NCBI GenBank assembly: GCA_017861415.1
Contig: JAGFXS010000032.1
Span: 1 to 10,973 of the forward strand
From: Bacillota bacterium
Lineage (GTDB): Bacteria; Bacillota; Clostridia; Oscillospirales; Oscillospiraceae
Direction: 5' to 3'
DNA length: 10,973 nt
In this document: positions 1 through 7,870 of the stretch, one piece after another
Layout: each line of letters begins with the position of its first letter
How positions within the stretch are numbered: the first letter of the stretch is position 1
Position numbers and translations under genes: made by a program
Notes under the pieces: generated by a model
What the model was told of the DNA's origin: nothing
Seen by the model: the letters and a program-made list of their open reading frames with translations, nothing else
The model's database searches: none

Positions 1-75
1 TTAAACAACTGTATGGAACATTTTTTTAATGTCAACGTTTTATATTTATATAGAAAATGGACAGGGGTGTTCTGA

Positions 76-210
76 ATGAAAGTGTTTTTGGTGTCGCTGG
101 GGTTGTTGCTGGCATTTGGTGTGTTTGCAAGCATCACCCTTTCCGGATGCGGATCGCTGGATGCAGAATTCCTTTTACTCACGGGATCTAAGCTCGGGAC
201 CTTGCCATAA
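76..210 (+). CDS. Putative small lipoprotein, 44 aa
   Basis: A complete short ORF (ATG to TAA) encodes 44 residues that I cannot assign to a named family. Residues 1-25 look like a lipoprotein signal peptide: a Lys at position 2, a hydrophobic core (about residues 3-18, rich in Leu, Val, Phe) and a lipobox LSGC with Cys25 as the predicted lipidated residue. Cleavage there would leave a mature peptide of only 20 residues (CGSLDAEF...), with no recognisable domain. A GGGGTG at 64-69 could act as a ribosome binding site. An intrinsic terminator lies about 120 bp downstream. It could be a genuine tiny lipoprotein, a pheromone-like precursor or the 5' remnant of a larger lipoprotein gene. The lipobox is seen; expression and function are inference. 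Confidence 0.5.
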   Translation: MKVFLVSLGLLLAFGVFASITLSGCGSLDAEFLLLTGSKLGTLP

Positions 211-329
211 TCCTGCGAGAACCATGGAACACAGGTGTAACAGCGTTTAAGAAGCAAAGCTTCAAGGTGTGGGATTTATCCACAGCATCATAGGAACTTT
301 TTCAAAACCGGGGTGGATCGAAGCGATAT

Positions 330-373
330 ATCGGCAGGCAGTTAGTATAAGCTGTCTGCCGATTGCCTTTTAT
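330..373 (+). terminator. Intrinsic terminator
   Basis: A 12-bp stem is formed by 330-341 (ATCGGCAGGCAG) and 352-363 (CTGTCTGCCGAT), with one G-U pair and a 10-base loop. A T-rich tail (TGCCTTTTAT) follows. It would end transcription of the small lipoprotein ORF and insulates the methyltransferase promoter downstream. Confidence 0.75.
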
Positions 374-446
374 ACGATTGCTTGTAGTTTAGCCTGTACG
401 GTTCCTTATACTTGCTGCGTAACTACAGTCCTTTACTGAAAAAAGT

Positions 447-475
447 TTGCCAAAAACGGGAAAACAGGATATACT
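447..475 (+). promoter_or_regulatory. Sigma-A promoter of the rRNA methyltransferase gene
   Basis: TTGCCA (447-452) and TATACT (470-475) are separated by exactly 17 bp, close to the sigma-A consensus. Transcription would start near 482, giving a leader of about 48 nt before the GTG start at 530. Confidence 0.7.
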
Positions 476-529
476 AAAACATTGCACACCAGCCTGTAAA
501 TTTTCAGGTTTAATGAGAGGACGTGTCCT

Positions 530-1690
530 GTGGAACATTTGACTTTTGTGATTCCCACCCTATTGGGGATCGAGCGCCTGACGGCCGACGAGCTGCGTCG
601 GTTGGGACTTTCTCAGGTCAGAGCGGAAAACGGGCGTGTTTTCTGCAGCGGAACCCCTGCGGATATTCCCCGGCTTAATCTGAACCTGAGGACAGGGGAA
701 CGGGTGCTGATCCTGCTGGGAAGCTTTTCTGCCACTACCTTTGATGAACTGTTTGAAGGGACAAAGGCGCTGCCCTGGGAGCAGTTTATTCCAAAGGGCG
801 GAAAATTTCCTGTGAAGGGCTTTAGTTTAAACTCCCAACTTGCCTCTGTTCCAGCCTGCCAAGCGATCATAAAAAAAGCCGTTGCAACCCACTTAGGTAG
901 TGTCTACCAACAGGAAACACTGCCTGAGACCGGTGCACTCTACCAAATACAGTTTTCCCTCATGAAGGACACGGCAACCCTTATGCTAGATACCACTGGC
1001 CCCGGCCTTTACAAGCGTGGATATCGGGCAGTGGGGGTGACGGCGCCCCTGCGGGAAACCTTAGCAGCCGCTCTTGTAATCCTATCCGGGTATCGAGGTC
1101 GAGATCCCTTCTGCGACCCCTTCTGTGGTTCCGGAACCATTGCCATTGAAGCTGCCCTCATTGCCAAGAACCGTGCACCAGGGCTACATCGCAGTTTCTC
1201 CGCCCAGAAGTGGTCCTGGATTCCCGGTGCAGCCTGGATGGACGGAGCAGATGAGGCCATGGATCAGGAATTCCACGGTGACTATGATATCTGGGGTGGG
1301 GATATTGATCCGGAGGCTGTCGCCCTTGCACGCAGCAATGCAGCTAAAGCGGATGTGGAGGACCTGGTACGTTTTGAAGTGGCGGATGCCCGCCTGTTTC
1401 ATCGAGAAACACCTTATGGGCGTGTTGTCACCAACCCCCCCTATGGCGAACGGCTGATGGAACATCGGGAGGCGGAGGAGTTGTACCGCTCCTTTGGCCG
1501 CGCTACAGGGAAGCTGCCCCCGGGGTGGAAGGTTAATTTACTTTCATCCCATACGGAGTTTGAACGGACTTTTGGCCGTCCTGCCGATAAAAAGCGTAAG
1601 CTTTACAACGGTATGATCCGGTGCGATCTTTTCCAATATGACCCAAGCCACCCGAAGAAGGGAGAGCAGAACCATCTTCGGAAAAAATGA
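530..1690 (+). CDS. THUMP-domain class I SAM-dependent rRNA (guanine-N2) methyltransferase, YpsC/RlmL-N type
   Basis: The 386-residue protein matches the family that includes B. subtilis YpsC and the N-terminal half of E. coli RlmL, which methylates a guanine N2 in 23S rRNA. An N-terminal ferredoxin-like/THUMP region (about 1-150) for RNA binding precedes a Rossmann methyltransferase domain. The SAM-binding motif DPFCGSGT is at residues 196-203 and the catalytic NPPYGE motif at 302-307; NPPY is typical of exocyclic amino-group methylation. The length is usual for the stand-alone Gram-positive form. The start is GTG, chosen because GAGAGG (515-520) sits 9 bases upstream. It has its own promoter and no obvious terminator before the groES promoter. 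The exact rRNA target is inferred from the family. Confidence 0.9.
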   Translation: MEHLTFVIPTLLGIERLTADELRRLGLSQVRAENGRVFCSGTPADIPRLNLNLRTGERVLILLGSFSATTFDELFEGTKALPWEQFIPKGGKFPVKGFSLNSQLASVPACQAIIKKAVATHLGSVYQQETLPETGALYQIQFSLMKDTATLMLDTTGPGLYKRGYRAVGVTAPLRETLAAALVILSGYRGRDPFCDPFCGSGTIAIEAALIAKNRAPGLHRSFSAQKWSWIPGAAWMDGADEAMDQEFHGDYDIWGGDIDPEAVALARSNAAKADVEDLVRFEVADARLFHRETPYGRVVTNPPYGERLMEHREAEELYRSFGRATGKLPPGWKVNLLSSHTEFERTFGRPADKKRKLYNGMIRCDLFQYDPSHPKKGEQNHLRKK

Positions 1691-1813
1691 AATCAAACAA
1701 GAAGAATTCAGCAAAAAAATAAGAAAATACGAGATATCGAGATAAATAACCGTCTAAGTTATTTTAAAGCAAAAAAATAGGGAAAAATACATGTGTAAAA
1801 TGTAAAATAAGTC

Positions 1814-1842
1814 TTGCACAATTTTGTTTTGGAGGTTATGAT
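1814..1842 (+). promoter_or_regulatory. Sigma-A promoter of groES-groEL
   Basis: TTGCAC (1814-1819) and TATGAT (1837-1842) have a 17-bp spacer. The predicted start near 1849 lies only a few bases before the CIRCE operator, the usual arrangement in Gram-positive groESL units. Confidence 0.8.
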
Positions 1843-1852
1843 AATACAGGCG

Positions 1853-1879
1853 TTAGCACTCTTTTGAATTGAGTGCTAA
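1853..1879 (+). promoter_or_regulatory. CIRCE operator (HrcA binding site)
   Basis: A perfect inverted repeat, TTAGCACTC (1853-1861) - 9 bases - GAGTGCTAA (1871-1879), equals the canonical CIRCE element; one further G/C pair extends it on each side. HrcA, whose gene is not in this window, binds CIRCE to repress groESL at normal temperature. It would also lie in the mRNA leader, about 60 bases before groES. Confidence 0.97.
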
Positions 1880-1940
1880 CTGAAGCCTTCAAAATATCGT
1901 TAATAATTTTAATTTCAATACATGAAGGAGGAACCCAGCA

Positions 1941-2228
1941 ATGAAATTAAACCCTTTAGGTGACCGCGTCGTATTGAAGCGCATGGAAGCCGAGGAGACC
2001 ACCAAAGGTGGCATTATCCTCACCGCATCTGCCAAGGAGCGTCCTGAGATTTTTGTTGTCATTTCTGTTGGCCCCGGTGGTCTGGTAGACGGTAAGGAAG
2101 TAGAAATGGTCGTAAAACCCAACGATAAGGTCATTTCCGGCGGATACATGCGTGCAGGCGTGACCATTGACGGTGAGGAACTGTATATTGTCCGTCAGAA
2201 CGAAATTGCTGCCGTTGTGGAAGACTAA
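1941..2228 (+). CDS. groES: Co-chaperonin GroES (Hsp10)
   Basis: The 95-residue protein is the cap of the GroEL folding chamber in the cytoplasm. The N-terminal MKLNPLGDRVVLKR segment is classical, and the mobile loop (about residues 17-33) carries the hydrophobic tripeptide IIL that contacts GroEL. The segment DGEELYIVRQNEIAAVVE closes the beta-barrel. AAGGAGG (1925-1931) sits 9 bases before the ATG. groEL follows after 26 bp, so the two are co-transcribed under the CIRCE operator. Some conserved spots are changed: PEIFVVISVG replaces the usual acidic/glycine-containing segment after the mobile loop, and GGYMRAGVTI replaces the common KYxGTEV. The protein still looks full-length and functional. 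Confidence 0.97.
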   Translation: MKLNPLGDRVVLKRMEAEETTKGGIILTASAKERPEIFVVISVGPGGLVDGKEVEMVVKPNDKVISGGYMRAGVTIDGEELYIVRQNEIAAVVED

Positions 2229-2233
2229 GCTAA

Positions 2234-3892
<1,659 letters not shown>

Positions 3893-3913
3893 TAGCCTAT
3901 CATTTGTATATTG

Positions 3914-3958
3914 TGCGGTGCGTCAGAACTACTTTCTGGCGCACCGCATTCTGTTTCT
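3914..3958 (+). terminator. Intrinsic terminator of groES-groEL
   Basis: A 13-bp GC-rich stem (3914-3926 with 3936-3948, one G-U pair) has a 9-base loop and is followed by TTCTGTTTCT. It starts about 20 bases after the groEL stop codon. Confidence 0.85.
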
Positions 3959-3992
3959 GGAAAATATTTTCTAAAATCCTATGGTAGTCTCC

Positions 3993-4021
3993 TTGCCCAT
4001 GATGATGTTTTCCGATATAAT
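3993..4021 (+). promoter_or_regulatory. Sigma-A promoter of the hydrolase-CobW operon
   Basis: TTGCCC (3993-3998) and a perfect TATAAT (4016-4021) are 17 bp apart. Transcription would start near 4028, leaving a leader of about 80 nt before the hydrolase gene. The small gaps downstream suggest this promoter serves all five genes to 7665. Confidence 0.75.
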
Positions 4022-4035
4022 GAAATTGTAATTTC
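4022..4035. promoter_or_regulatory. Candidate operator palindrome at the operon start point
   Basis: GAAAT (4022-4026) - TGTA - ATTTC (4031-4035) is a perfect inverted repeat that directly follows the -10 box and covers the predicted start site, a position suited to repression. AAATTGTAAT (4023-4032) differs by one base from the half-site AAATCGTAAT of the B. subtilis Zur box as I remember it, but the second half-site is not matched. Treat it as a candidate only. Confidence 0.3.
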
Positions 4036-4107
4036 TGTGAAGGCATCGTACCAAGGATATGGGGAAGAATTTACCCGACAGTTTATTTGGTATGGGGAGG
4101 CAACCAC

Positions 4108-4761
4108 ATGAAGACACCGCGCATCCTGATTTCTACAGGCGGGGGAAACCCTGTAAATTACGAGACTGCCCTTCGGTTGGCGGGGGGAACACCCGTATCA
4201 GGGTATTGCCCGGCAACAGCCCCCTTGTATGATGGACTACTACTGGCAGGGGGTGGGGATGTTGACCCTGCCCTGATCGGAGAAGAAAATCAGGGCTCTT
4301 ACGATATTGATCGCAAGCGAGATGAAGCCGAGTTTGCCTTAATTGAAGCATATTTAAAAGCAAAGCGGCCCGTTTTAGGTATTTGCCGAGGACACCAACT
4401 GGTAAACATCGCTCTGGGCGGCCATCTTTTGCAAGATCTTGGCCCCACGCGGCTTTTATTCCATAAGAAAGCTCCCCATGAGGGCGGGGGGGATGCCTGG
4501 CACCGAGTCGCTACCATGGAAGGCTCCCGAATGGAGGAACTGTTCGGTTCGGCTACCATGGTGAATTCCGCCCACCATCAGGTAATCGATGTTCCCGGTG
4601 ATGGAATGGTCGCCACGGCATGGACAGAGTCTGGTATTATTGAAGTAACGGAGCACATCGGTCGTCCTGTCTTCACGGTTCAGTTTCATCCGGAACGAAT
4701 GGGAGAGGACGGCTTACCCATTTTTCGTTGGCTTGTGGGAGCCTGCATGGAGCAAAGGTAA
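4108..4761 (+). CDS. Gamma-glutamyl-gamma-aminobutyrate hydrolase-like class I amidotransferase (peptidase C26)
   Basis: The 217-residue protein belongs to the peptidase C26/PuuD-like glutamine amidotransferase family, cytoplasmic enzymes that hydrolyse gamma-glutamyl bonds. The catalytic triad is visible: nucleophile Cys93 in GICRGHQ, and His194 and Glu196 in FHPE. The family motif GGGDVDP is at 48-54, and a conserved R-D-E (71-73) precedes the nucleophile elbow. The start was set at ATG 4108 because GGGGAGG (4094-4100) is 7 bases upstream; an in-frame TTG at 4087 would add seven residues but lies upstream of that site. It is the first gene after the 3993 promoter. The substrate cannot be read from the sequence; no polyamine or GABA genes are nearby to support PuuD itself. 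Confidence 0.88.
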   Translation: MKTPRILISTGGGNPVNYETALRLAGGTPVSGYCPATAPLYDGLLLAGGGDVDPALIGEENQGSYDIDRKRDEAEFALIEAYLKAKRPVLGICRGHQLVNIALGGHLLQDLGPTRLLFHKKAPHEGGGDAWHRVATMEGSRMEELFGSATMVNSAHHQVIDVPGDGMVATAWTESGIIEVTEHIGRPVFTVQFHPERMGEDGLPIFRWLVGACMEQR

Positions 4762-4779
4762 GGAAGGGGGCAGGTTGCC

Positions 4780-5127
4780 TTGGTATCGAATTTTCGGGAA
4801 GTAAATTTAGAACAAGGAATGCCCTTTGTGGATGAAGCCCTGCGGCGGTTAACCCATGAGCTGGGGCATAGCAGCCACATGGGGGTAAAGGTGCTGAAGA
4901 TTATTCACGGATATGGGTCCTCCGGCACCGGTGGCCGGATACGGATTGAGGTCCGAAAGTATCTTGATCGCCTTAAACAACAAGGGAAGATAAAAGCCTA
5001 TATTCCTGGAGAGTCGTTTTCCATCTTTCAGGAGGAAACTCGTATGGCTTTTCAGTTCTGTGATGCCCTGCGGCAGGACCGGGATCTGGATCGACATAAC
5101 AATGGCGTTACCTTTATTGTACTTTAA
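4780..5127 (+). CDS. Small Smr/MutS2-C-terminal-like domain protein
   Basis: The 115-residue protein aligns by eye with Smr domains, the nicking-endonuclease-like fold found at the C-terminus of MutS2. Residues 43-55 read HGYGSSGTGGRIR, matching the Smr HGxGxGxLR signature, followed by a helix VRKYLDRLKQ. The preceding helix (FVDEALRRLTHEL, 16-28) fits the fold. The usual N-terminal LDLHG motif is replaced by VNLEQG (8-13), so its conserved His is missing, which makes nuclease activity uncertain. The tail (about 75-115) is an extension with no motif I recognise. The start is TTG, supported by AGGAAGGGGG (4761-4770) 9 bases upstream; that site overlaps the stop codon of the hydrolase gene, indicating coupled translation. 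Confidence 0.75.
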   Translation: MVSNFREVNLEQGMPFVDEALRRLTHELGHSSHMGVKVLKIIHGYGSSGTGGRIRIEVRKYLDRLKQQGKIKAYIPGESFSIFQEETRMAFQFCDALRQDRDLDRHNNGVTFIVL

Positions 5128-5157
5128 AAAAGCCGCGCGGACAAAGGAGGTCAAACC

Positions 5158-5568
5158 ATGGATTATAAAAAGCATATCGAGAAGACCAATCAGGGCAATC
5201 ATTTTATGATTCACAATTACATGAAGCTCACCCAGATGTGGGAGGATCACGCCATTGTGGAGCTAGAGGTTCAATCTGAAAGCCACAACCTTTTTGGGGG
5301 GATCCATGGCGGTGTGTTTCTGACTATGTCAGATTGTGCGGCAGGAGCTGCAGCCAGAAGCCGCGGCCAGAGCTATGTGACCCTGAGTAACAGCTTTGAG
5401 TTTTTTAGAGGCAGCGACCACGAGCATATCAGAGCCCTCTCTTCGGTACGCCATCGCGGGAAGACCATCTGCGTTGTCTCTGTGGATGTAAAGGACGGGG
5501 AGGATAAGCTCTTGGCTAGCGGAACCTTCACCATGTTCTGCACAGGTGCCGCAGACGTAAATTGTTGA
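5158..5568 (+). CDS. PaaI-type hotdog-fold acyl-CoA thioesterase
   Basis: The 136-residue protein fits the hotdog thioesterase family (PaaI/YdiI-like), which hydrolyses acyl- or aryl-CoA thioesters in the cytoplasm. The diagnostic core is Asn44 and His50-Gly51-Gly52 in NLFGGIHGG, then Asp59 in TMSDCAAG at the start of the central helix. The strand VTLSNSFEFFR and the later CVVSVDVKDGEDKLLASGTFTMF are typical of the fold. A strong AAAGGAGGT (5143-5151) precedes the ATG by 6 bases. It is the third gene of the putative operon, 30 bp after the Smr-like gene and 36 bp before the first CobW gene. The acyl substrate cannot be deduced, and its tie to metal handling is unclear. Confidence 0.87.
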   Translation: MDYKKHIEKTNQGNHFMIHNYMKLTQMWEDHAIVELEVQSESHNLFGGIHGGVFLTMSDCAAGAAARSRGQSYVTLSNSFEFFRGSDHEHIRALSSVRHRGKTICVVSVDVKDGEDKLLASGTFTMFCTGAADVNC

Positions 5569-5604
5569 TTACCCCAGAAGGGGACTAGGAAGGATAACGG
5601 AACC

Positions 5605-6708
5605 ATGACGAAAATTGACATTTTTTCCGGTTTTTTAGGTGCCGGAAAAACAACACTGATTAAGAAGCTGATTAAGGAAGCCTATCAGGGAGAACAGCTG
5701 GTACTGATTGAAAATGAGTTTGGTGAAATCGGCATTGATGGCGGGTTTCTCCAAGACGCGGACATTCAAATTACTGAAATGAACTCCGGCTGTATTTGCT
5801 GCAGTCTGGTGGGGGATTTTGGTTTAGCCCTAAAAAAGGTGCTAGAGGAGTATCACCCAGACCGGATTCTTATTGAACCATCTGGCGTGGGAAAGCTCTC
5901 TGATGTAATCGAGGCGGTGCGAGATCTTGCCTCTGAAGAGGTCGTGCTGAATGTATTTGTTACGGTAGCTGATGCCACAAAGTGTAAACTCTATATGAAA
6001 AATTTCGGGGAGTTTTATAATAATCAGATCGCTCATGCCTCTGCTATTGTTCTCAGTCGGACGGACAGCATTCCAGAAAGCCGACTGCTAGACACTGTCG
6101 CGCTACTCCGCGAGAAAAACGGCAATGCCCCCATCATCACCACCCCTTGGACGGAACTTGATGGCAAGCAGGTTCTGGAATCTATGGAGCAGCGTGACAG
6201 CTTGGAGGCGGCGCTACGAAATATGGCGGAGGACCATCATCACCATCACCATGACCATCATCATGAGCACCATGACAGTGAAGGCTGCAGCTGCGGTCAC
6301 GACCACGAGCATGCCCATGACCATTACGGACATAACCATGGCGAAGATTGCGGCTGCGGACATGATCATGACCACCATCACCATGAGCATGGTGAAGACT
6401 GCAGTTGTGGGCTACCTCATCATCACGCTGATGAAGTGTTCTCCAGCTGGGGAGAGGAAACTCCTCGAAAATACACCCGTGAGGAACTGATGGAGATTCT
6501 GGAGTCTCTGGACGATGAGCAAGCCTATGGCATGGTTCTGCGGGCAAAGGGGATTGTGCCCAGCGCGGACGGATCTTGGTTCCACTTTGACTATGTGCCA
6601 GGGGAAGAAAACCTTCGAATCGGCTCTGCCGGGGTAACTGGCCGCCTTTGCGTCATTGGATCCCAACTTCAGGAGACTGCCCTGCGCAGCCTCTTCCGGT
6701 TGGCATAA
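5605..6708 (+). CDS. CobW/COG0523 metal-chaperone GTPase with His/Cys-rich insert
   Basis: The 367-residue protein is a G3E-family GTPase of the COG0523 group, which deliver metals such as zinc or cobalt. Walker A GFLGAGKTT is at 9-17, the metal-binding CxCC motif (C63, C65, C66) in GCICC, the Walker B-side EPSG at 91-94, and SRTD at 151-154 takes the place of the NKxD guanine motif. Residues 211-274 form a low-complexity linker with 28 His in 64 residues and three C-x-C pairs (228/230, 249/251, 266/268), each followed by Gly. The CobW C-terminal domain (about 285-367) follows. AGGAAGGA (5587-5594) gives a clear ribosome binding site. Such His-rich tracts are known in this family for metal loading or storage. 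The metal itself is not shown by the sequence. Confidence 0.93.
   Translation: MTKIDIFSGFLGAGKTTLIKKLIKEAYQGEQLVLIENEFGEIGIDGGFLQDADIQITEMNSGCICCSLVGDFGLALKKVLEEYHPDRILIEPSGVGKLSDVIEAVRDLASEEVVLNVFVTVADATKCKLYMKNFGEFYNNQIAHASAIVLSRTDSIPESRLLDTVALLREKNGNAPIITTPWTELDGKQVLESMEQRDSLEAALRNMAEDHHHHHHDHHHEHHDSEGCSCGHDHEHAHDHYGHNHGEDCGCGHDHDHHHHEHGEDCSCGLPHHHADEVFSSWGEETPRKYTREELMEILESLDDEQAYGMVLRAKGIVPSADGSWFHFDYVPGEENLRIGSAGVTGRLCVIGSQLQETALRSLFRLA
6235..6426 (+). repeat. Coding low-complexity His/Cys-rich repeat tract
   Basis: CAT/CAC codons dominate this segment, and a unit of the form (E/D)-x-C-x-C-G occurs three times (EGCSCG, EDCGCG, EDCSCG), separated by His-Asp runs. It lies in frame inside the first CobW gene between the GTPase and the C-terminal domain. 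Tracts like this commonly vary in length between strains through repeat slippage. Confidence 0.8.
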
Positions 6709-6723
6709 GGGAAGGATGGATTC

Positions 6724-7665
6724 ATGGAGATACCTGTCTACTTGTTTACCGGCTTTCTGGATGCCGGAAAAACTACCTTTATCCAGAAGACTTTAGAGGA
6801 TTCGCGTTTTAATCAGGGAGAAAGTACGCTGCTGCTCCTCTGTGAGGACGGGGAGGAGCCCTATGCCCCTGAGCAGTTTTCCGGCCGACGTGTCTTTATG
6901 GAGAGAGTTACTAGCCCTGAGGGGCTAACGCCGGAATTTCTAGATCTAGCTTGTAAGCGGCATGCATGCCAGCGAGTTATTGTAGAATACAACGGCATGT
7001 GGATGCTGGACAGTCTGTATCAGGCCCTCCCTCAAGAGTGGATGATCTATCAGGAGTTTATGTTTGTGGATGCCGGCAGTTTTTTTGTTTACAATAGCAA
7101 TATGCGGGAGCTGGTGGTGGATAAGCTGAAAAGCTGCGAAATGGTGGTGTTCAATAGAGCTTCGGAGAACTTAGATAAACTGCAAATTCATAAAATGGTC
7201 CGGGCAGTTAACCGACGCGCGGAAATCGCCTATGAGGATGCAGAGGGGGGTGTCACCTTTGATGACATCCCGGATGAACTGCCCTACGATATGAGTGCCC
7301 CGGTGATTGAAATTAACCTTGAGGACTATGCCACATGGTATCGGGACATATCTGAGGAAATGGATAAGTATAACGGGAAGACGGTGTGCCTGTCTGGCTA
7401 TGTGATCCATCGGCAGGATCTTCCAGACAATACCTTTATCTTCGGACGCCAGGTTATGACCTGCTGTGCCGATGATACTGCTTTCGCTGGAATACTCTGT
7501 GTCTGGAAAGACGCCAACTCCCTTGAACATCGGACATGGGTCAAGCTCACGGCTAAGATTGGCCTGCGCAACCACAAAGTTTACGGCCGGAAGGGGCCGG
7601 TGTTTACGATCCTATCCTTAGAGCCTGATCAGGAGCCAAACAACGCTGTGGCCACGTTCTATTAA
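6724..7665 (+). CDS. CobW-like P-loop GTPase fused to a YcgQ/TIGR03943-like C-terminal domain
   Basis: The 313-residue protein begins with a CobW-type P-loop, GFLDAGKTT (10-18), and has NRAS (144-147) where the guanine-specificity NKxD motif is expected. Unlike its upstream neighbour it has no CxCC motif and no His-rich tract. From about residue 216 the wording changes: YNGKTVCLSGYV, then RQVMTCCADD (about 242-251, C247-C248) and a W-V-K-L segment. By memory this matches the C-terminal domain of YcgQ/TIGR03943 proteins, which accompany putative permeases linked to metal homeostasis. GGGAAGGA (6709-6716) directly follows the previous stop, so the two genes are probably translated together. The N-terminal family call is firm. 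The C-terminal match and a metal role are inference. Confidence 0.8.
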   Translation: MEIPVYLFTGFLDAGKTTFIQKTLEDSRFNQGESTLLLLCEDGEEPYAPEQFSGRRVFMERVTSPEGLTPEFLDLACKRHACQRVIVEYNGMWMLDSLYQALPQEWMIYQEFMFVDAGSFFVYNSNMRELVVDKLKSCEMVVFNRASENLDKLQIHKMVRAVNRRAEIAYEDAEGGVTFDDIPDELPYDMSAPVIEINLEDYATWYRDISEEMDKYNGKTVCLSGYVIHRQDLPDNTFIFGRQVMTCCADDTAFAGILCVWKDANSLEHRTWVKLTAKIGLRNHKVYGRKGPVFTILSLEPDQEPNNAVATFY

Positions 7666-7714
7666 AAGGTCGATCAAAAGATATTTTCGTGAAATAGGTG
7701 CGTTGAATCCAATA

Positions 7715-7730
7715 TGTGACATTTGTCACG
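7715..7730. promoter_or_regulatory. CRP/FNR-family binding site upstream of cupin-ferredoxin
   Basis: TGTGACATTTGTCACG matches the TGTGA-N6-TCAC(A) pattern of CRP/FNR-family regulators; its core GTGACA-TT-TGTCAC (7716-7729) is perfectly palindromic. It is centred at 7722.5. If TATGCT at 7752-7757 is the -10 box, the start falls at 7764 and the site sits exactly at -41.5, the class II activator position. Confidence 0.6.
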
Positions 7731-7757
7731 GATTAATTTTCCTTACTATGCTATGCT
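7723..7757 (+). promoter_or_regulatory. Candidate promoter(s) of the cupin-ferredoxin pair
   Basis: Two overlapping TATGCT hexamers are seen (7747-7752 and 7752-7757). The first pairs with TTGTCA (7723-7728) at an 18-bp spacing, in which case the palindrome would cover the -35 box and suit repression. The second has no good -35 (CGGATT at 17 bp) and would depend on an activator. The sequence does not decide between them. Confidence 0.45.
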
Positions 7758-7870
7758 GATGGTGCAATCAGAAGCGAGTGTCACGATGAATGCTACGGGA
7801 CGAATTTGGGCAACCTTTCTTTTGTGGCTGAATTGAGGCATTCAAGAATATGAAAGTTGAGGGCGCCATG

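Larger units (their letters stand above)
211..529. other. Intergenic stretch before the rRNA methyltransferase gene
   Basis: No coding region is supported here. The stretch contains a perfect match to the DnaA-box 9-mer TTATCCACA at 276-284, lying in a short inverted repeat (TGTGG 268-272, CCACA 280-284). It also contains a terminator hairpin (330-373), an inverted repeat TGTAGTT (383-389) / AACTACA (421-427) with a 31-base loop, and the promoter of the next gene (447-475). The DnaA-box match is isolated, so an origin is not suggested. Confidence 0.5.

Noticed and set aside
1..60. AT-rich segment that might hold a promoter for the small lipoprotein ORF
   Set aside because: Only poor hexamers are found (for example TTTTAA-17-TATATA), not enough to call a promoter, and the window edge limits the view.
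1652..1681. Inverted repeat CCGAAGA / TCTTCGG at the end of the methyltransferase gene
   Set aside because: It lies within the coding sequence and is followed by an A-run instead of a T-run, so it is not a + strand terminator.
1744..1764. AAATAAC / GTTATTT hairpin before the groES promoter
   Set aside because: A 7-bp AT-dominated stem without a proper T-tail is too weak to call a terminator.
3911..4111. 66-codon open frame between groEL and the hydrolase gene
   Set aside because: It overlaps the groEL terminator, the -35/-10 boxes and the candidate operator; the product has no family features.
5572..5583. CCCC-AGAA-GGGG mini-hairpin between the thioesterase and CobW genes
   Set aside because: Only four base pairs and no T-tail; the gap also holds the CobW ribosome binding site, so an operon junction is more likely than a terminator.
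6182..6547. Long minus-strand open frames opposite the His-rich tract of the first CobW gene
   Set aside because: They arise from the biased CAT/CAC codons of the His-rich tract read in other frames; no start signals or domains are seen.
7786..7836. 16-codon ORF between the CRP/FNR-type site and the cupin gene
   Set aside because: No ribosome binding site, no conserved pattern and it ends before the cupin start; most likely leader sequence.
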